Below, piece by piece: positions 1 to 8,769 of a stretch of DNA of 64,000 bases; position 1 is the first letter of the stretch; every line of letters begins with the position of its first letter. Origin of the DNA: Chryseobacterium sp. KLBC 52 (GTDB lineage Bacteria; Bacteroidota; Bacteroidia; Flavobacteriales; Weeksellaceae); NCBI RefSeq assembly GCF_003347605.1, contig NZ_QDFZ01000021.1, positions 40,824 to 104,823 of the forward strand, given 5' to 3'. The notes beneath the pieces are model-generated. The model was not told the DNA's origin. It searched no databases and was given only the letters and a program-made list of their open reading frames with translations. The position numbers and the translations under genes were made by a program.

Positions 1-1
1 T

Positions 2-625
2 AAGCAGGAAAATACCAGAAGTGTAAAAGTAATTGCAGATGCAGATAAACTTCAGTATGTGATCACCAAAGTAGACAACGGAGTGCTGAAAATATATGTG
101 GATAATAAGGGAGCTCGTAATCTGAGGTTTAAAAACCTTAATGTTAATGTTTCTGCTCCTAATCTTCAAGGTATAAAAACTTCATCAGGAAGTATTTTTA
201 CAGCAGTGAATCCTGTTAATGAAAACAGTATGGAGATTGAAGCAGAGTCAGGTTCAATTATTAAAGGAACTTTCAATGCAAGACAGGCTGCCAATGTTAC
301 AGCGAGTTCCGGTGCTGTTTTGACTGCTGAGCTTACCACACAGAAACTGGCTTTGGACACCTCAAGCGGAGCTAGTGTAAGCTTATCCGGAGAAGCCGTG
401 TCTGCCGTCATAGAAACGAGCAGTGGTGCTTCGTGTAAAGCAGATGATCTTAAGATCGCCACAGCAGTTGCTGAATCTACTTCGGGAGCAAGCCTTTCCT
501 TGCTGGTTACAGACAAGCTGAAAGTGAGTGTTTCTTCAGGAGCAGATGTAAAACTGAAAGGTAATCCTGAACTGGATGCCAAAGTGGATAAAATTTCAGG
601 AGGCAGTCTGAGACAAATCAAATAA
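2..625 (+). CDS. Head GIN domain (DUF2807) putative adhesin, 5' partial
   Basis: The reading frame is open from the left edge of the window, so the N-terminus with its expected signal peptide lies outside; 207 residues are visible. The protein is built of short beta-strand repeats rich in Ser-Gly ('SSGAS', 'ASSGA' and similar), the hallmark of the GIN/DUF2807 family of putative periplasmic or surface beta-helix proteins in Bacteroidota. A GTG at 59 could be misread as a start but lies inside the conserved domain. It is followed after 11 nt by a DUF4252-like lipoprotein gene, so the two are probably co-transcribed. The family's biochemical role is not known. Confidence 0.8.
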   Translation, partial: KQENTRSVKVIADADKLQYVITKVDNGVLKIYVDNKGARNLRFKNLNVNVSAPNLQGIKTSSGSIFTAVNPVNENSMEIEAESGSIIKGTFNARQAANVTASSGAVLTAELTTQKLALDTSSGASVSLSGEAVSAVIETSSGASCKADDLKIATAVAESTSGASLSLLVTDKLKVSVSSGADVKLKGNPELDAKVDKISGGSLRQIK

Positions 626-636
626 AAAACTAAACA

Positions 637-1140
637 ATGAAGACTCTTAAAAACATTTTCCTTATTATTCTTACAATGGGTATGCTGCAATCGTGTATTG
701 TTTCAGAAAAACCTAATATAGATTTTTTTCAGAATTCAGAATATGATTTCAAGGGAGCACAATTTGCAAGTATTAATGTACCCATGGTTTTGGCAAAATC
801 TTATATTAAGAAAGCTCTGAGAGAAGAAGGAGAAAGTGAAGAGACTATAGACCTGGTTAAGAAAGCCTCTAAAATAAAAGTTCTTACCGTAACCAATGGG
901 AGTAATGAAATGCTAAACGATTATACTCAGTTTTTAAATCTTAATCATTATGAAGATTGGGCCACCATAAAACATGATGGAGATGATATTAACATAAGGG
1001 TAAAACAAGATGGTGAGATCATTAAAAATATGCTGATTACCGTAGGTTCCAATAAGAACGAAATGGTGTTTGTAGATGTAAAAGGAAACTTTACGGCCAA
1101 TGACATTTCAAGAATGATTAATTCCGTTTCTGATAAATAA
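637..1140 (+). CDS. DUF4252-like lipoprotein
   Basis: A 167-residue protein with a lipoprotein signal peptide (hydrophobic stretch, lipobox LQSC with Cys20). The mature part resembles DUF4252: a short alpha/beta domain with 'KVLTVTNG' in the middle and a C-terminal 'ISRMINS' helix. Members are predicted periplasmic lipoproteins of unknown function, often next to GIN-domain adhesin-like proteins, as here (11 nt after the GIN gene). The following gene starts 26 nt downstream, so the three form a likely operon ending at the terminator near 1939. The family call rests on recognition of the overall pattern rather than a catalytic motif. Confidence 0.65.
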   Translation: MKTLKNIFLIILTMGMLQSCIVSEKPNIDFFQNSEYDFKGAQFASINVPMVLAKSYIKKALREEGESEETIDLVKKASKIKVLTVTNGSNEMLNDYTQFLNLNHYEDWATIKHDGDDINIRVKQDGEIIKNMLITVGSNKNEMVFVDVKGNFTANDISRMINSVSDK

Positions 1141-1165
1141 TCATATCATCTCAAACATTCACAGC

Positions 1166-1870
1166 ATGGAAAAATTAATAAGAGAAGTCCGCATCCTTAA
1201 AATCTATGCCGTTGTACTTACCGTACTGTGTGCTATGTTTTTCTTTCTCGCATTTAAAAATCAATCTTCCAACGAACGTTTTAAAGAAATAGATGTAGAA
1301 CGTATTAATATTGTTGAGAAAGACGGAACCCTAAAAATGGTAATCAGTAATAAAGAACGCCAGCACCCCGGTTTGGTAAATCATAAGGAAATGAAACCCC
1401 GTGAGAGGGAAGCAGGCCTTATTTTCTTCAATTCTATAGGAGACGAATGTGGAGGTCTCATATATGATGGCAATGAAAAAGAATCCGGAATGGTATATTC
1501 TGTAGACCAGAGAAATACAGATCAGATTATGCAGCTTCAGTACTTTGAAGGTTCTGGAAAAGACAAAAAAAGAGTATACGGTTTAAAACTTTGGGACCGC
1601 CCTGATGATTTTCCGATGGAAAATATTATTAAGGCTGCTGATTCTATAAAGAAACTAAATAATCCGGAAGCTTCTAAAAAAGCATTTGCAGAACTACAGG
1701 AAAAAGGTAAGCTGGGAAGTGAGCGTTTCTTTGCAGGGAAGACTGCCAATGGTGATGTGGGCATCTTTATCCGTGATAATAAGGGAAAGGTCAGATTAAA
1801 ATTATACATTGACAAAAATAATCAAACACATATTGAGAATATTGATGAAAATGGAAACCTCGTGAAATAG
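1166..1870 (+). CDS. Membrane-anchored hypothetical protein
   Basis: A 234-residue protein with one N-terminal membrane helix (about residues 11-29) and a hydrophilic remainder predicted to face the periplasm. The body carries two stretches of similar type, 'INIVEKDGTLKMVIS' near residue 47 and 'IFIRDNKGKVRLKLYID' near the C-terminus, suggesting repeated beta-meander units. I do not recognise a named family. It is the last gene of the three-gene group that ends at the terminator near 1939. No signal peptidase site or lipobox is visible, so it is probably a type II membrane protein. Confidence 0.6.
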   Translation: MEKLIREVRILKIYAVVLTVLCAMFFFLAFKNQSSNERFKEIDVERINIVEKDGTLKMVISNKERQHPGLVNHKEMKPREREAGLIFFNSIGDECGGLIYDGNEKESGMVYSVDQRNTDQIMQLQYFEGSGKDKKRVYGLKLWDRPDDFPMENIIKAADSIKKLNNPEASKKAFAELQEKGKLGSERFFAGKTANGDVGIFIRDNKGKVRLKLYIDKNNQTHIENIDENGNLVK

Positions 1871-1938
1871 ACCTTCAATGTCCCTATTTAACATATAAAT
1901 AAAGTAGTTTCAAACTTATTCAATTATTTTGTACCGTA

Positions 1939-1965
1939 ACCGTTCTTATAAAAAGAGCGGTTTTT
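1939..1965 (+). terminator. Rho-independent terminator
   Basis: A stem of ACCGTTCTT pairing with AAGAGCGGT (one G-T pair) is followed by a short T run. It lies 69 nt after the third gene of the group and before the guaB promoter, so it closes the envelope operon. Confidence 0.75.
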
Positions 1966-2037
1966 CGATTTAAGTTATTGATTATTAATTTTTATTTAAA
2001 CTATCAAAAAGGATTTTCATATCTCACTAAAATAACC

Positions 2038-2045
2038 TAATTTTG
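2038..2045 (+). promoter_or_regulatory. guaB promoter -7 element
   Basis: TAATTTTG matches the Bacteroidota -7 consensus TAnnTTTG and lies 15 nt upstream of the guaB ATG, giving a short leader. The -33 region is only weakly matched. Confidence 0.65.
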
Positions 2046-2059
2046 CAAAGAAAGTAAAG

Positions 2060-3520
2060 ATGTCTATTCATAACAAAATTGTAGAGACAGCCATCACTTT
2101 CGATGACGTTCTTCTAGTCCCTTCTTATTCAGAAGTTTTACCTAACCAGGTTTCATTAAAATCAAGACTTACCGACAAAATCACGCTGAATGTTCCGATA
2201 GTTTCCGCTGCGATGGACACTGTTACTGAAGCTGATCTGGCCATTGCTTTAGCAAGAGTCGGAGGGTTAGGATTTATCCACAAAAACATGACAATCGCTG
2301 AGCAGGCAGCTCAGGTAAACCGTGTAAAACGTTCCGAAAACGGAATGATTTCTGATCCGGTTACTTTATCTAAAGATCATACTTTAGGTGAAGCTAAAGA
2401 TCTTATGTCAAGATATAAGATTTCCGGTCTTCCGGTAGTAGATGCCGATAATGTCCTGATCGGAATTATTACCAACAGAGACGTAAAATATCAGGAAAAT
2501 CTTGATATGAAAGTAGAAGAGATCATGACCAAAGAAAATCTGATCACTTCAGATAAAGATACCAATCTTGAAAAAGCAAAAGAAATCCTTCTTAAAAACA
2601 GAGTTGAAAAACTTCCTATCGTAGATAAAGATAATAAACTTGTTGGCTTAATTACCATCAAGGATATCGATAATCAGTTGGAGTACCCTAATGCTAATAA
2701 AGATGAAAACGGCCGCCTTATCGTAGGAGCCGGAGTTGGTGTAGGAGAAGATACCTTAGCGAGAATTGAGGCTTTGGTACAGGCTGGAGTTGATATTGTA
2801 GCTATCGATTCTGCACATGGTCACTCTAAAGGAGTTTTAGATAAAATTTCAGAAATCAGAAAAGCATATCCTGCTCTTGATATCGTAGGAGGAAATATTG
2901 TAACAGCAGATGCAGCCAAAGATCTTATTGCTGCAGGAGCCAATGTATTGAAAGTAGGAGTAGGACCCGGATCTATCTGTACAACCAGAGTAGTTGCCGG
3001 AGTAGGAGTTCCTCAGCTATCTGCTATCTATAACGTATACGAATATGCTAAATCTCAAAATGTAACAGTAATTGGGGATGGTGGTATCAAACTTTCAGGA
3101 GATATCGTTAAAGCTATTGCTAGCGGTGCCGGCGCAGTAATGTTGGGCTCACTTTTAGCGGGTACCGATGAAGCTCCGGGAGAAGAAATTATCTTCCAGG
3201 GAAGAAAATTCAAATCTTACCAAGGAATGGGAAGCCTTTCAGCAATGAAGAGAGGTGGTAAAGAAAGATATTTCCAAAGTGAAGCTAAAAAATTCGTTCC
3301 GGAAGGAATTGAAGGAAGAGTACCGCATAAAGGAAAACTGGAAGATGTTATTTTCCAGTTGACAGGAGGTTTAAGAGCCGGAATGGGATACTGTGGGGCA
3401 AAAGATATTGAAACCCTTCAGAGAGACTCAAAACTGGTAATGATTACCGGAAGCGGATTGAAAGAATCCCACCCGCACGATGTTATTATCACACAGGAAG
3501 CTCCGAATTATTCTTTATAA
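2060..3520 (+). CDS. guaB: IMP dehydrogenase
   Basis: Oxidises IMP to XMP with NAD+, the committed step of GMP synthesis, in the cytosol. The 486-residue length is standard. The N-terminal barrel begins with 'TFDDVLLVPSYSEVLP'; two CBS domains follow (about residues 95-205, each with an ending like 'GIITNRD' or 'GLITIKD'); the barrel resumes with the catalytic loop GPGSICTTR, catalytic Cys at residue 307, and the flap 'RYFQ' and 'VPEGIEGRVPHKG'. It has its own promoter and its own terminator, so it is monocistronic. Nothing is unusual about it. Confidence 0.97.
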   Translation: MSIHNKIVETAITFDDVLLVPSYSEVLPNQVSLKSRLTDKITLNVPIVSAAMDTVTEADLAIALARVGGLGFIHKNMTIAEQAAQVNRVKRSENGMISDPVTLSKDHTLGEAKDLMSRYKISGLPVVDADNVLIGIITNRDVKYQENLDMKVEEIMTKENLITSDKDTNLEKAKEILLKNRVEKLPIVDKDNKLVGLITIKDIDNQLEYPNANKDENGRLIVGAGVGVGEDTLARIEALVQAGVDIVAIDSAHGHSKGVLDKISEIRKAYPALDIVGGNIVTADAAKDLIAAGANVLKVGVGPGSICTTRVVAGVGVPQLSAIYNVYEYAKSQNVTVIGDGGIKLSGDIVKAIASGAGAVMLGSLLAGTDEAPGEEIIFQGRKFKSYQGMGSLSAMKRGGKERYFQSEAKKFVPEGIEGRVPHKGKLEDVIFQLTGGLRAGMGYCGAKDIETLQRDSKLVMITGSGLKESHPHDVIITQEAPNYSL

Positions 3521-3542
3521 AATTATAATTGAGTTTAAATAT

Positions 3543-3573
3543 AAAAAACCGCACAATTTGTGCGGTTTTTTTA
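3543..3573 (+). terminator. Rho-independent terminator of guaB
   Basis: A near-perfect hairpin of ACCGCACAA and TTGTGCGGT, flanked by A and T runs, lies 23 nt after the guaB stop. Confidence 0.9.
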
Positions 3574-3868
3574 TTATATGATTTTGTTTTAATGATTTGG
3601 TTAATAGAGTGTTAATTTTAAATTATCCGTTTTTTAAATTATCGATTTGTTTTTATTTTTCCGTTTTTTACAATAATAATATAAATAAAATTTATTCTAT
3701 TTGGTTGGGTGTTAATTTTATTTTTTGATTTGAATGTAACAATATTTAAGTTTTTTCTACTAACTGTAATGAAATTTTAAATTTATTGCTTGTTTTAGTT
3801 GTGAATATCACGGGTAAGAATATAAAGGCTGTAAATTTTTAAATTGTTTAATTTTTTAAATTAGTGAA
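3574..3868. other. AT-rich intergenic region before the M43 protease
   Basis: Very AT-rich leader region with no open frame of interest. I find no good TAnnTTTG element close to the protease start, so its promoter is not identified here; the long leader may carry regulation of the secreted protease. Confidence 0.4.
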
Positions 3869-5734
3869 ATGAAGAAAACTATCCTTTGTGGGGCTTTGTT
3901 ACTATCCCTTTCAGTATCTGCACAGCAAAAAAAAGATTGGTGTGACTTTGATAATGAACAGAGAGTACACCAAAAACAGAATGCGGAAATTGATGAAATG
4001 ATTCGTAATATCCGTAACAAAATTATTAGTGGTAATCAAAATACTACTGCTAAAAATGGAAGTGCATACAAAATTGTAAATGGAGTTTACGAAATTCCTG
4101 TGGTAGTACACGTAATAGCGCCTACCGGTGCTGCTATTGGTACAGCTTACAATAAAAGTGATGCGCAAATTCAGGCTTGGTTGGATCATTGTAATCAAAT
4201 GTATGCAGGGACTTATCAGTGGGCTCAGGGAGTTCCGGCAGATTTTGGTACTGCTGCGACGATGCCAATTAAACTGGTATTAGCTAAAAGAGACCCTAAT
4301 TGTAATGCTACTACAGGAATTGTTAGATACAACGGAGGAACTCTTGCAGGATATGATACTTATGGAGTAAAGCGTAATGGAGCTAATGGAGTTACTACAG
4401 CACAGGTAAAAACTATTGCTCCTCACTGGCCGGAAGCGTCTTACTTTAATATCTATATCATGAATAAAGTAGATGGAGGTGGAACATATGGTATCATGGG
4501 ATGGGCAGGGCTACCTCAAAATGCCGATGCCAACTACGAATCCTTTATGAAATCTTTTGTAGTTACTTTACAGGATGATATTACTCTGGCTCACGAGTTT
4601 GGGCATAGTATGGGATTACTTCATACTTTTGGAAATGTAGACCCGGATGCACCACAAGGAGATACAACTACTAATTTCTGCCCACCAACTACTGGTAACT
4701 GTGAGAATGATGATGATCAGGTGTGTGATACAGAAAGATCAAGAAGTTTACTGAATGATCCTGCACCTACCAACAATGATATGAATTATTGTACAGGAGC
4801 AAACTATCAGGGCGTACAGTATAATATGATGAACTATACCAATCCGATAGCATTTAAATTTACAAATGGACAGCATGACAGAGCGGCTCTTTACTTTTTC
4901 TTGATGAAAGGAGGGTTGAGTACTTCATTAGGTGCAACGGCTCCTTCTGCAGGAGCTGCAATTGGAACTCCTATTGCTGCTGCATGTAACCCAACAGGTA
5001 TTACTACACCAAGTAACTATTTTGTAGGCCCTACTTTAGTAAAACTAGGAGATATTAATAATGCATCAACGGGATATTGGCAGGCTGCTGCTAATTTCTA
5101 TGAAGATTATACAGGTGCAAACTGCTTAAGAGCAACATCAACTGAACTTTCTGCAACGGGAACTCATAATCTTCAGGTGAATGTTTCAGATTCAAATAAT
5201 GATGTAAGAATATGGATCGATTACAATAATAATGGTACTTTTGAAGCTTCTGAACTGGTAGGTTCTGTTGATAATATTGCTGCAGATCCGGTTACTTTGA
5301 TAGGTACTTACAGTACTACCATTACAGCACCTGCTTCAGTAGTGTTGAATACGCCATTAAGAATGAGAGTTCTTGTAGATGATGAGAACCCTAATATGGC
5401 ACCTTGCGGACAGCTCATGTATGGCCAGGTTGAAGATTATACTGTAAAATTTGTTACCAACTTAGGAACAAGTGAAGTGAAAGCGGATAATGGTGACTTA
5501 ACAGTTTATCCTAACCCGGTAGCAACGGGAGATAAAATCTTCATTAAAGCTAAAAATGGTAAAAACCTGAAAGTTTCTATTTCTGATATGTCAGGAAGAC
5601 TGGTATCAAGTCCATCTGTATCTGAAGAAAGAAATGGTGTTTTCAAAGTAGACCAGCAATTAGAAAAAGGAGTTTATATGATTCAGATTTCTAATGGAAA
5701 AGACAGTAAGTCTTCTAAACTGATCATCAAATAA
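3869..5734 (+). CDS. Secreted M43 zinc metalloprotease with GEVED domain and T9SS type A sorting domain
   Basis: A 621-residue extracellular protease exported by Sec and then T9SS. Visible parts: a signal peptide ending near 'SVSAQ' (residues 1-18); the pappalysin-type (M43) catalytic domain with HEFGHSMGLLH starting at His242, which supplies the three zinc ligands of HExxHxxGxxH and the catalytic Glu, and a Met-turn 'YNMMNYT'; a GEVED domain ('VRIWIDYNNNGTFE', 'YGQVEDYTVKF'); and a C-terminal T9SS type A domain starting 'VYPNPV' and ending 'SSKLIIK'. Substrate is unknown; relatives degrade proteins for nutrition. It stands alone between two terminators. Confidence 0.93.
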   Translation: MKKTILCGALLLSLSVSAQQKKDWCDFDNEQRVHQKQNAEIDEMIRNIRNKIISGNQNTTAKNGSAYKIVNGVYEIPVVVHVIAPTGAAIGTAYNKSDAQIQAWLDHCNQMYAGTYQWAQGVPADFGTAATMPIKLVLAKRDPNCNATTGIVRYNGGTLAGYDTYGVKRNGANGVTTAQVKTIAPHWPEASYFNIYIMNKVDGGGTYGIMGWAGLPQNADANYESFMKSFVVTLQDDITLAHEFGHSMGLLHTFGNVDPDAPQGDTTTNFCPPTTGNCENDDDQVCDTERSRSLLNDPAPTNNDMNYCTGANYQGVQYNMMNYTNPIAFKFTNGQHDRAALYFFLMKGGLSTSLGATAPSAGAAIGTPIAAACNPTGITTPSNYFVGPTLVKLGDINNASTGYWQAAANFYEDYTGANCLRATSTELSATGTHNLQVNVSDSNNDVRIWIDYNNNGTFEASELVGSVDNIAADPVTLIGTYSTTITAPASVVLNTPLRMRVLVDDENPNMAPCGQLMYGQVEDYTVKFVTNLGTSEVKADNGDLTVYPNPVATGDKIFIKAKNGKNLKVSISDMSGRLVSSPSVSEERNGVFKVDQQLEKGVYMIQISNGKDSKSSKLIIK

Positions 5735-5760
5735 ATTGATCATCTTTTAAATACACATAA

Positions 5761-5790
5761 ATGTCTCCATGATAATGGGGACATTTTTTT
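5761..5790 (+). terminator. Terminator of the M43 protease gene
   Basis: Hairpin ATGTCTCC with GGGGACAT (one T-G pair, 8-nt loop) followed by seven T residues, 26 nt after the stop codon. Confidence 0.85.
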
Positions 5791-5986
5791 ATTCTATCTT
5801 CCTGTACTTAAACCTGGGCTTGATAACTTTGTTAAGAAATTGGCCCTTGGATCTGGCTTTTTTAAAATTTTCAACAATATCAGGAGGTACCTTAAGATAA
5901 TCATAAACCGACCCCGACTGATATATAATTTTTAATATTTCAGTATCCGGAAAATAGATGAAATGATTGACAACACTTGAAGGCAT
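5789..5986 (-). CDS. KTSC domain small protein
   Basis: A 65-residue protein that is almost entirely a KTSC domain: 'MPSSVVNHFIYFPDTEIL', then 'YQSGSVYDYLKVPP', then 'ARSKGQFLNKVIK'. This domain is found alone or fused to lysyl-tRNA synthetase in some bacteria, and its function is not established. It is cytosolic with no signal peptide. It ends against the M43 terminator on the opposite strand, so the two genes converge. No TAnnTTTG promoter is seen upstream. Confidence in the family is good because spacing between the VYxY, VPP and GxFxN motifs is as usual. Confidence 0.8.
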   Translation of the reverse strand: MPSSVVNHFIYFPDTEILKIIYQSGSVYDYLKVPPDIVENFKKARSKGQFLNKVIKPRFKYRKIE

Positions 5987-6023
5987 ATTCTATTTCATAC
6001 AAAAAACATTCCTTGCCTTACAA

Positions 6024-6053
6024 TAAAAAGCTTCCGGAAATTCCGAAAGCTTC
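6024..6053 (-). terminator. Terminator of the T9SS cargo gene
   Basis: Hairpin AAGCTTTCGGAA with TTCCGGAAGCTT read on the minus strand, followed by TTTTTATT. It lies 30 nt past the stop of the gene at 6083. Confidence 0.8.
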
Positions 6054-6082
6054 AGTATTTGATTTTAAGATTAAATAATACT

Positions 6083-6775
6083 CTATTTTTTCACGAATTT
6101 AAATTGATGCATCTGAAAATTGCGGGTATTTATTTTTAATACATATCCTCCGGGAACAAGTTGTGAAACATCAATCTTGGAATCAAACATTTCTGATTTT
6201 ACCAGACGCCCGTCAATATTGTAAATCTGGATGGTTAGCCCATCGTCAATACCGGAAATAGTAATAAAATCAGCTACAGGATTAGGGAAAATCTGAATTT
6301 TATTTTTGGTAAGCTCCGAAGTTCCTAATGTAGTGGTCTGTACGTCACCTGACATGGTGGAGTTTACTGAAGTAAGACTTCCTCCACATTGTCCGTTAGT
6401 CATCGCTGTATTTTCAACCCAGGTTCCGACACTATTACCAGGAGGTATCGGAACAGAATTATTACCTGTTGAGTTATAATAAATCAGATAAGGTGTCGTA
6501 AAAGTTCCGTTTCCTTCATCACCGAGAAACTCCCATCTTGTAAGCGCATTGTTCCATTGAATTTTAAATTCACAGGTGCCTAATCCACTACAATCCTGTC
6601 CGCCATCAATAGGAGTGGTCATATAAATGTTCTTACTGAAGGCATCTACTCCTGTTTTGTTAAAAACATACGTATTAGGTGGGCTGTCAAACAGATTAGG
6701 ACATCCGCTGAAAGTTATTGTCTGCGTGAAAGCTGAGCTTCCCACAGCAAGACATAATAAGTAAAGAATTTTCAT
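6083..6775 (-). CDS. Secreted protein with T9SS type A sorting domain
   Basis: About 230 residues from the start MKILYLLCLAVGSSAF, which has a proper signal peptide; a Met 16 codons further upstream would overlap the preceding gene and spoil the signal. The middle (from 'ITFSGCPNLFDSPPNTYVFN') holds several Cys residues and reads like a small beta-rich domain recording substrate or adhesin function, but I recognise no family. The C-terminus is a T9SS type A domain ('IFPNPVADFITISG', 'LVPGGYVLKI', 'HQFKFVKK'). It starts 6 nt after the tail-collar gene, so the two are surely co-transcribed and may act together outside the cell. Confidence 0.8.
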   Translation of the reverse strand: MKILYLLCLAVGSSAFTQTITFSGCPNLFDSPPNTYVFNKTGVDAFSKNIYMTTPIDGGQDCSGLGTCEFKIQWNNALTRWEFLGDEGNGTFTTPYLIYYNSTGNNSVPIPPGNSVGTWVENTAMTNGQCGGSLTSVNSTMSGDVQTTTLGTSELTKNKIQIFPNPVADFITISGIDDGLTIQIYNIDGRLVKSEMFDSKIDVSQLVPGGYVLKINTRNFQMHQFKFVKK

Positions 6776-6780
6776 AATTA

Positions 6781-7374
6781 TTAGTTTTGTGATGGAAAGA
6801 CTCCTGCTAATGCAATGATGCATTTCAGCGTAATAAAGGGAGGCCGGTTTTCGTGTGGCTGACTTCCTCCTGTATTTCCTACCATTGTGTTTTTCATTAC
6901 AGTGTTGGCAGCTGTATCAGAATATTCTTTATCAAGAGTTTTGGTGTCTGCCGGAAGATTGTTTGTTGGCGTATTTTGGTTTCCTTCTGCCGTTACAGCA
7001 TTCACAGTATGATTGTGTGCCGGCATTTGTGTTATTAATAATGTTACACTTTCAGTTCCGCCGGTTTCTCCCATGGTATACATAGTAGGGCCTCCGGGAG
7101 CCTGTCCGTTATGAACAAGAACTCTTCCCCTCATGTCAGGTAAAGCAAATGTAGTGGTTCCATTTCCTCCATAAGTGGTTCCCAGTAGTGAAAAAAGTGC
7201 TTGATTTTGCGCGATAGGCAGAAGCTGCCCATTACATTCTGCCCAGTATTTTGGAGCAAAATTATAAGGTACAAAGGCTATTTGCCCTAAAAATGGTTCT
7301 GATGCCTGTGCTTTTAGAGCAGGAGCAAATGCACTGCCTATCAGCAGTGTACATGCAAAAATTAAGTTTTTCAT
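6781..7374 (-). CDS. Secreted phage tail-collar domain protein
   Basis: A 197-residue protein with a signal peptide (MKNLIFACTLLIGSAFAPALKA) followed by a tail-collar domain: 'EPFLGQIAFVPYNFAPKYWAECNG' is split here into its motifs FLGQI, FAPKYWAECNGQLL, 'LFSLLGTTYGG', 'FALPDMRGRV' and 'QMPAHNH'. In Bacteroidota such microcystin-dependent-like proteins occur outside phages as secreted proteins; no phage genes are near, so it is not a prophage remnant. It is the first gene of a two-gene unit with the T9SS cargo downstream. The C-terminal 'NRPPFITLKCIIALAG' is the usual end of the fold. Confidence 0.88.
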   Translation of the reverse strand: MKNLIFACTLLIGSAFAPALKAQASEPFLGQIAFVPYNFAPKYWAECNGQLLPIAQNQALFSLLGTTYGGNGTTTFALPDMRGRVLVHNGQAPGGPTMYTMGETGGTESVTLLITQMPAHNHTVNAVTAEGNQNTPTNNLPADTKTLDKEYSDTAANTVMKNTMVGNTGGSQPHENRPPFITLKCIIALAGVFPSQN

Positions 7375-7431
7375 GATAGCAAGAATTTTAAGTAATATAA
7401 AATTAGAAAATATTTTACAGAAAATACTTAA

Positions 7432-7467
7432 TTAAAAGAAAAACCTTTCGTTATATAACAAAAGGTT
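7432..7467 (-). terminator. Terminator of the DUF4407 gene
   Basis: On the minus strand AACCTTTTGTTAT pairs with ATAACGAAAGGTT (24 of 26 palindromic positions), followed by TTTTTCTTTT. Confidence 0.8.
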
Positions 7468-7547
7468 AGATTTTATTTATTGAAAAGTAATTTATTATAG
7501 ATTTTTTCTCTAATGTCTACGTTCGGATAATAGAGTAAATTATCATT

Positions 7548-8618
7548 TTAATTTTTCAGATGATCCTTAAAATCATCAATTCTGAAATCAGTCAGTGCAT
7601 TTCCTTTTTCAATTTTTTCTTTAGAATACAATCTGAAATCATTTTCTGTTTTTTCTAAAAGATAATCGTAAGGTCCGATATGAGAAATCAATTTTACCAG
7701 AACCGGAGAAATCTCCAGACAGATGAATAATCCCATGATAAAAGTCGCTGCAAGACCAATGATCGCAGAATTCTTACCAAGTTCGTCCAATGCCTGAAGT
7801 CTTGCTGCAAAGCCATTGAACTTATCTTCAAAGGTTTCTGTAGATTTTCTCTCCGTTTCCAGATTTGTATATACCTTGGATATTTCTTTATCCAGATATT
7901 CAAGTCTTGGAGCTGCCTGCTTCTGATAGTTTTCCAGATCCAGCCTGCGCTGTTCCTTTAATTGTTGCTTACGTTTGGCGTTTGGGCCATAACCCTCTTT
8001 TCCACTGGTCAGTCCGGATTGTTTACCAAGAATTTCTTTTTCAAGCTCTACGGAGGCCGAATCATATGCCTGCTGGTATTGAGCTATTTTTCCTGAAATC
8101 TGCTGCTTTTCTGTTTCAAAAGGTCCGCTCTGTTGAAGAATTCGTCCGTTCATTTCACCCTGAAGCTGTTTTTTATTTCTTTGAATAATGGTATTCAGCT
8201 GTTTGTTCACCTCTTTTTCAAAAATTTTAAGTTCTAAAGGTTTGGAAATGATAATTCCCAGGAACGTAGCAAGGATGAGACGCGGAATAGCCATCAGAAT
8301 CTGATTCCACCATGTTCCTGTTTTTTTGATAGAAGAAACAATATAACGGTCAAGATTGAAAATCATCAGACCCCACAGAATCCCAAATCCTACAGCCGCC
8401 CAGAGATTGTCGAAGACTGTATACATAGCATAGCCTGCAGACAAAGTGGCGAATACTGCAGTGAAAAGGACAATGCCTCCAATGCCGGAAAATTTATTCC
8501 ATTCGCTCGGAGTCTTTCTTAAAATATGGATGTTCCCGCCTGAACATACCATCAGAAACTTTTGGAACCAGTTTATTTTATGAGTTCCTTGATTTATAGT
8601 TTGTTGGTTTGTTTTCAT
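7548..8618 (-). CDS. DUF4407 membrane protein
   Basis: A 356-residue inner-membrane protein. Three N-terminal helices are visible (around 'GIVLFTAVFATLSAGYAM', 'AAVGFGILWGLMIFNLDRYI' and 'IPRLILATFLGIIIS'), then a long charged coiled-coil stretch of roughly 150 residues, then a last helix ('LAATFIMGLFICLEISPV'). This is the DUF4407 layout; function unknown. I chose the start MKTNQQ at 8618 because the upstream ATG at 8636 lies inside a TACCTTTG promoter element. It is monocistronic, bounded by its own promoter and terminator. Confidence 0.88.
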   Translation of the reverse strand: MKTNQQTINQGTHKINWFQKFLMVCSGGNIHILRKTPSEWNKFSGIGGIVLFTAVFATLSAGYAMYTVFDNLWAAVGFGILWGLMIFNLDRYIVSSIKKTGTWWNQILMAIPRLILATFLGIIISKPLELKIFEKEVNKQLNTIIQRNKKQLQGEMNGRILQQSGPFETEKQQISGKIAQYQQAYDSASVELEKEILGKQSGLTSGKEGYGPNAKRKQQLKEQRRLDLENYQKQAAPRLEYLDKEISKVYTNLETERKSTETFEDKFNGFAARLQALDELGKNSAIIGLAATFIMGLFICLEISPVLVKLISHIGPYDYLLEKTENDFRLYSKEKIEKGNALTDFRIDDFKDHLKN

Positions 8619-8633
8619 AACTGAAAATTTATA

Positions 8634-8641
8634 CAAAGGTA
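8634..8641 (-). promoter_or_regulatory. DUF4407 promoter -7 element
   Basis: TACCTTTG on the minus strand matches TAnnTTTG and lies 15 nt before the chosen ATG; it excludes the upstream ATG at 8636. Confidence 0.65.
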
Positions 8642-8769
8642 GTACTAAAAATCATACCAATGTAAAAGATAGTATTATGTTTTACCAAGTAATTATGTGT
8701 GTTTGGGTAAAATGTTGTTTTTAAGGCGGTTAATTTTTATTTTGAAAATTTACAAAAGAAGTATAAAAG

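Noticed and set aside
166..690. Minus-strand 174-residue open frame
   Set aside because: It lies antisense to the GIN adhesin repeats, has no domain, and arises from their Ser/Gly codon bias.
6781..7374. Prophage remnant
   Set aside because: The tail-collar domain is the only phage-like feature; it has a signal peptide and no phage genes, att sites or integrase nearby.
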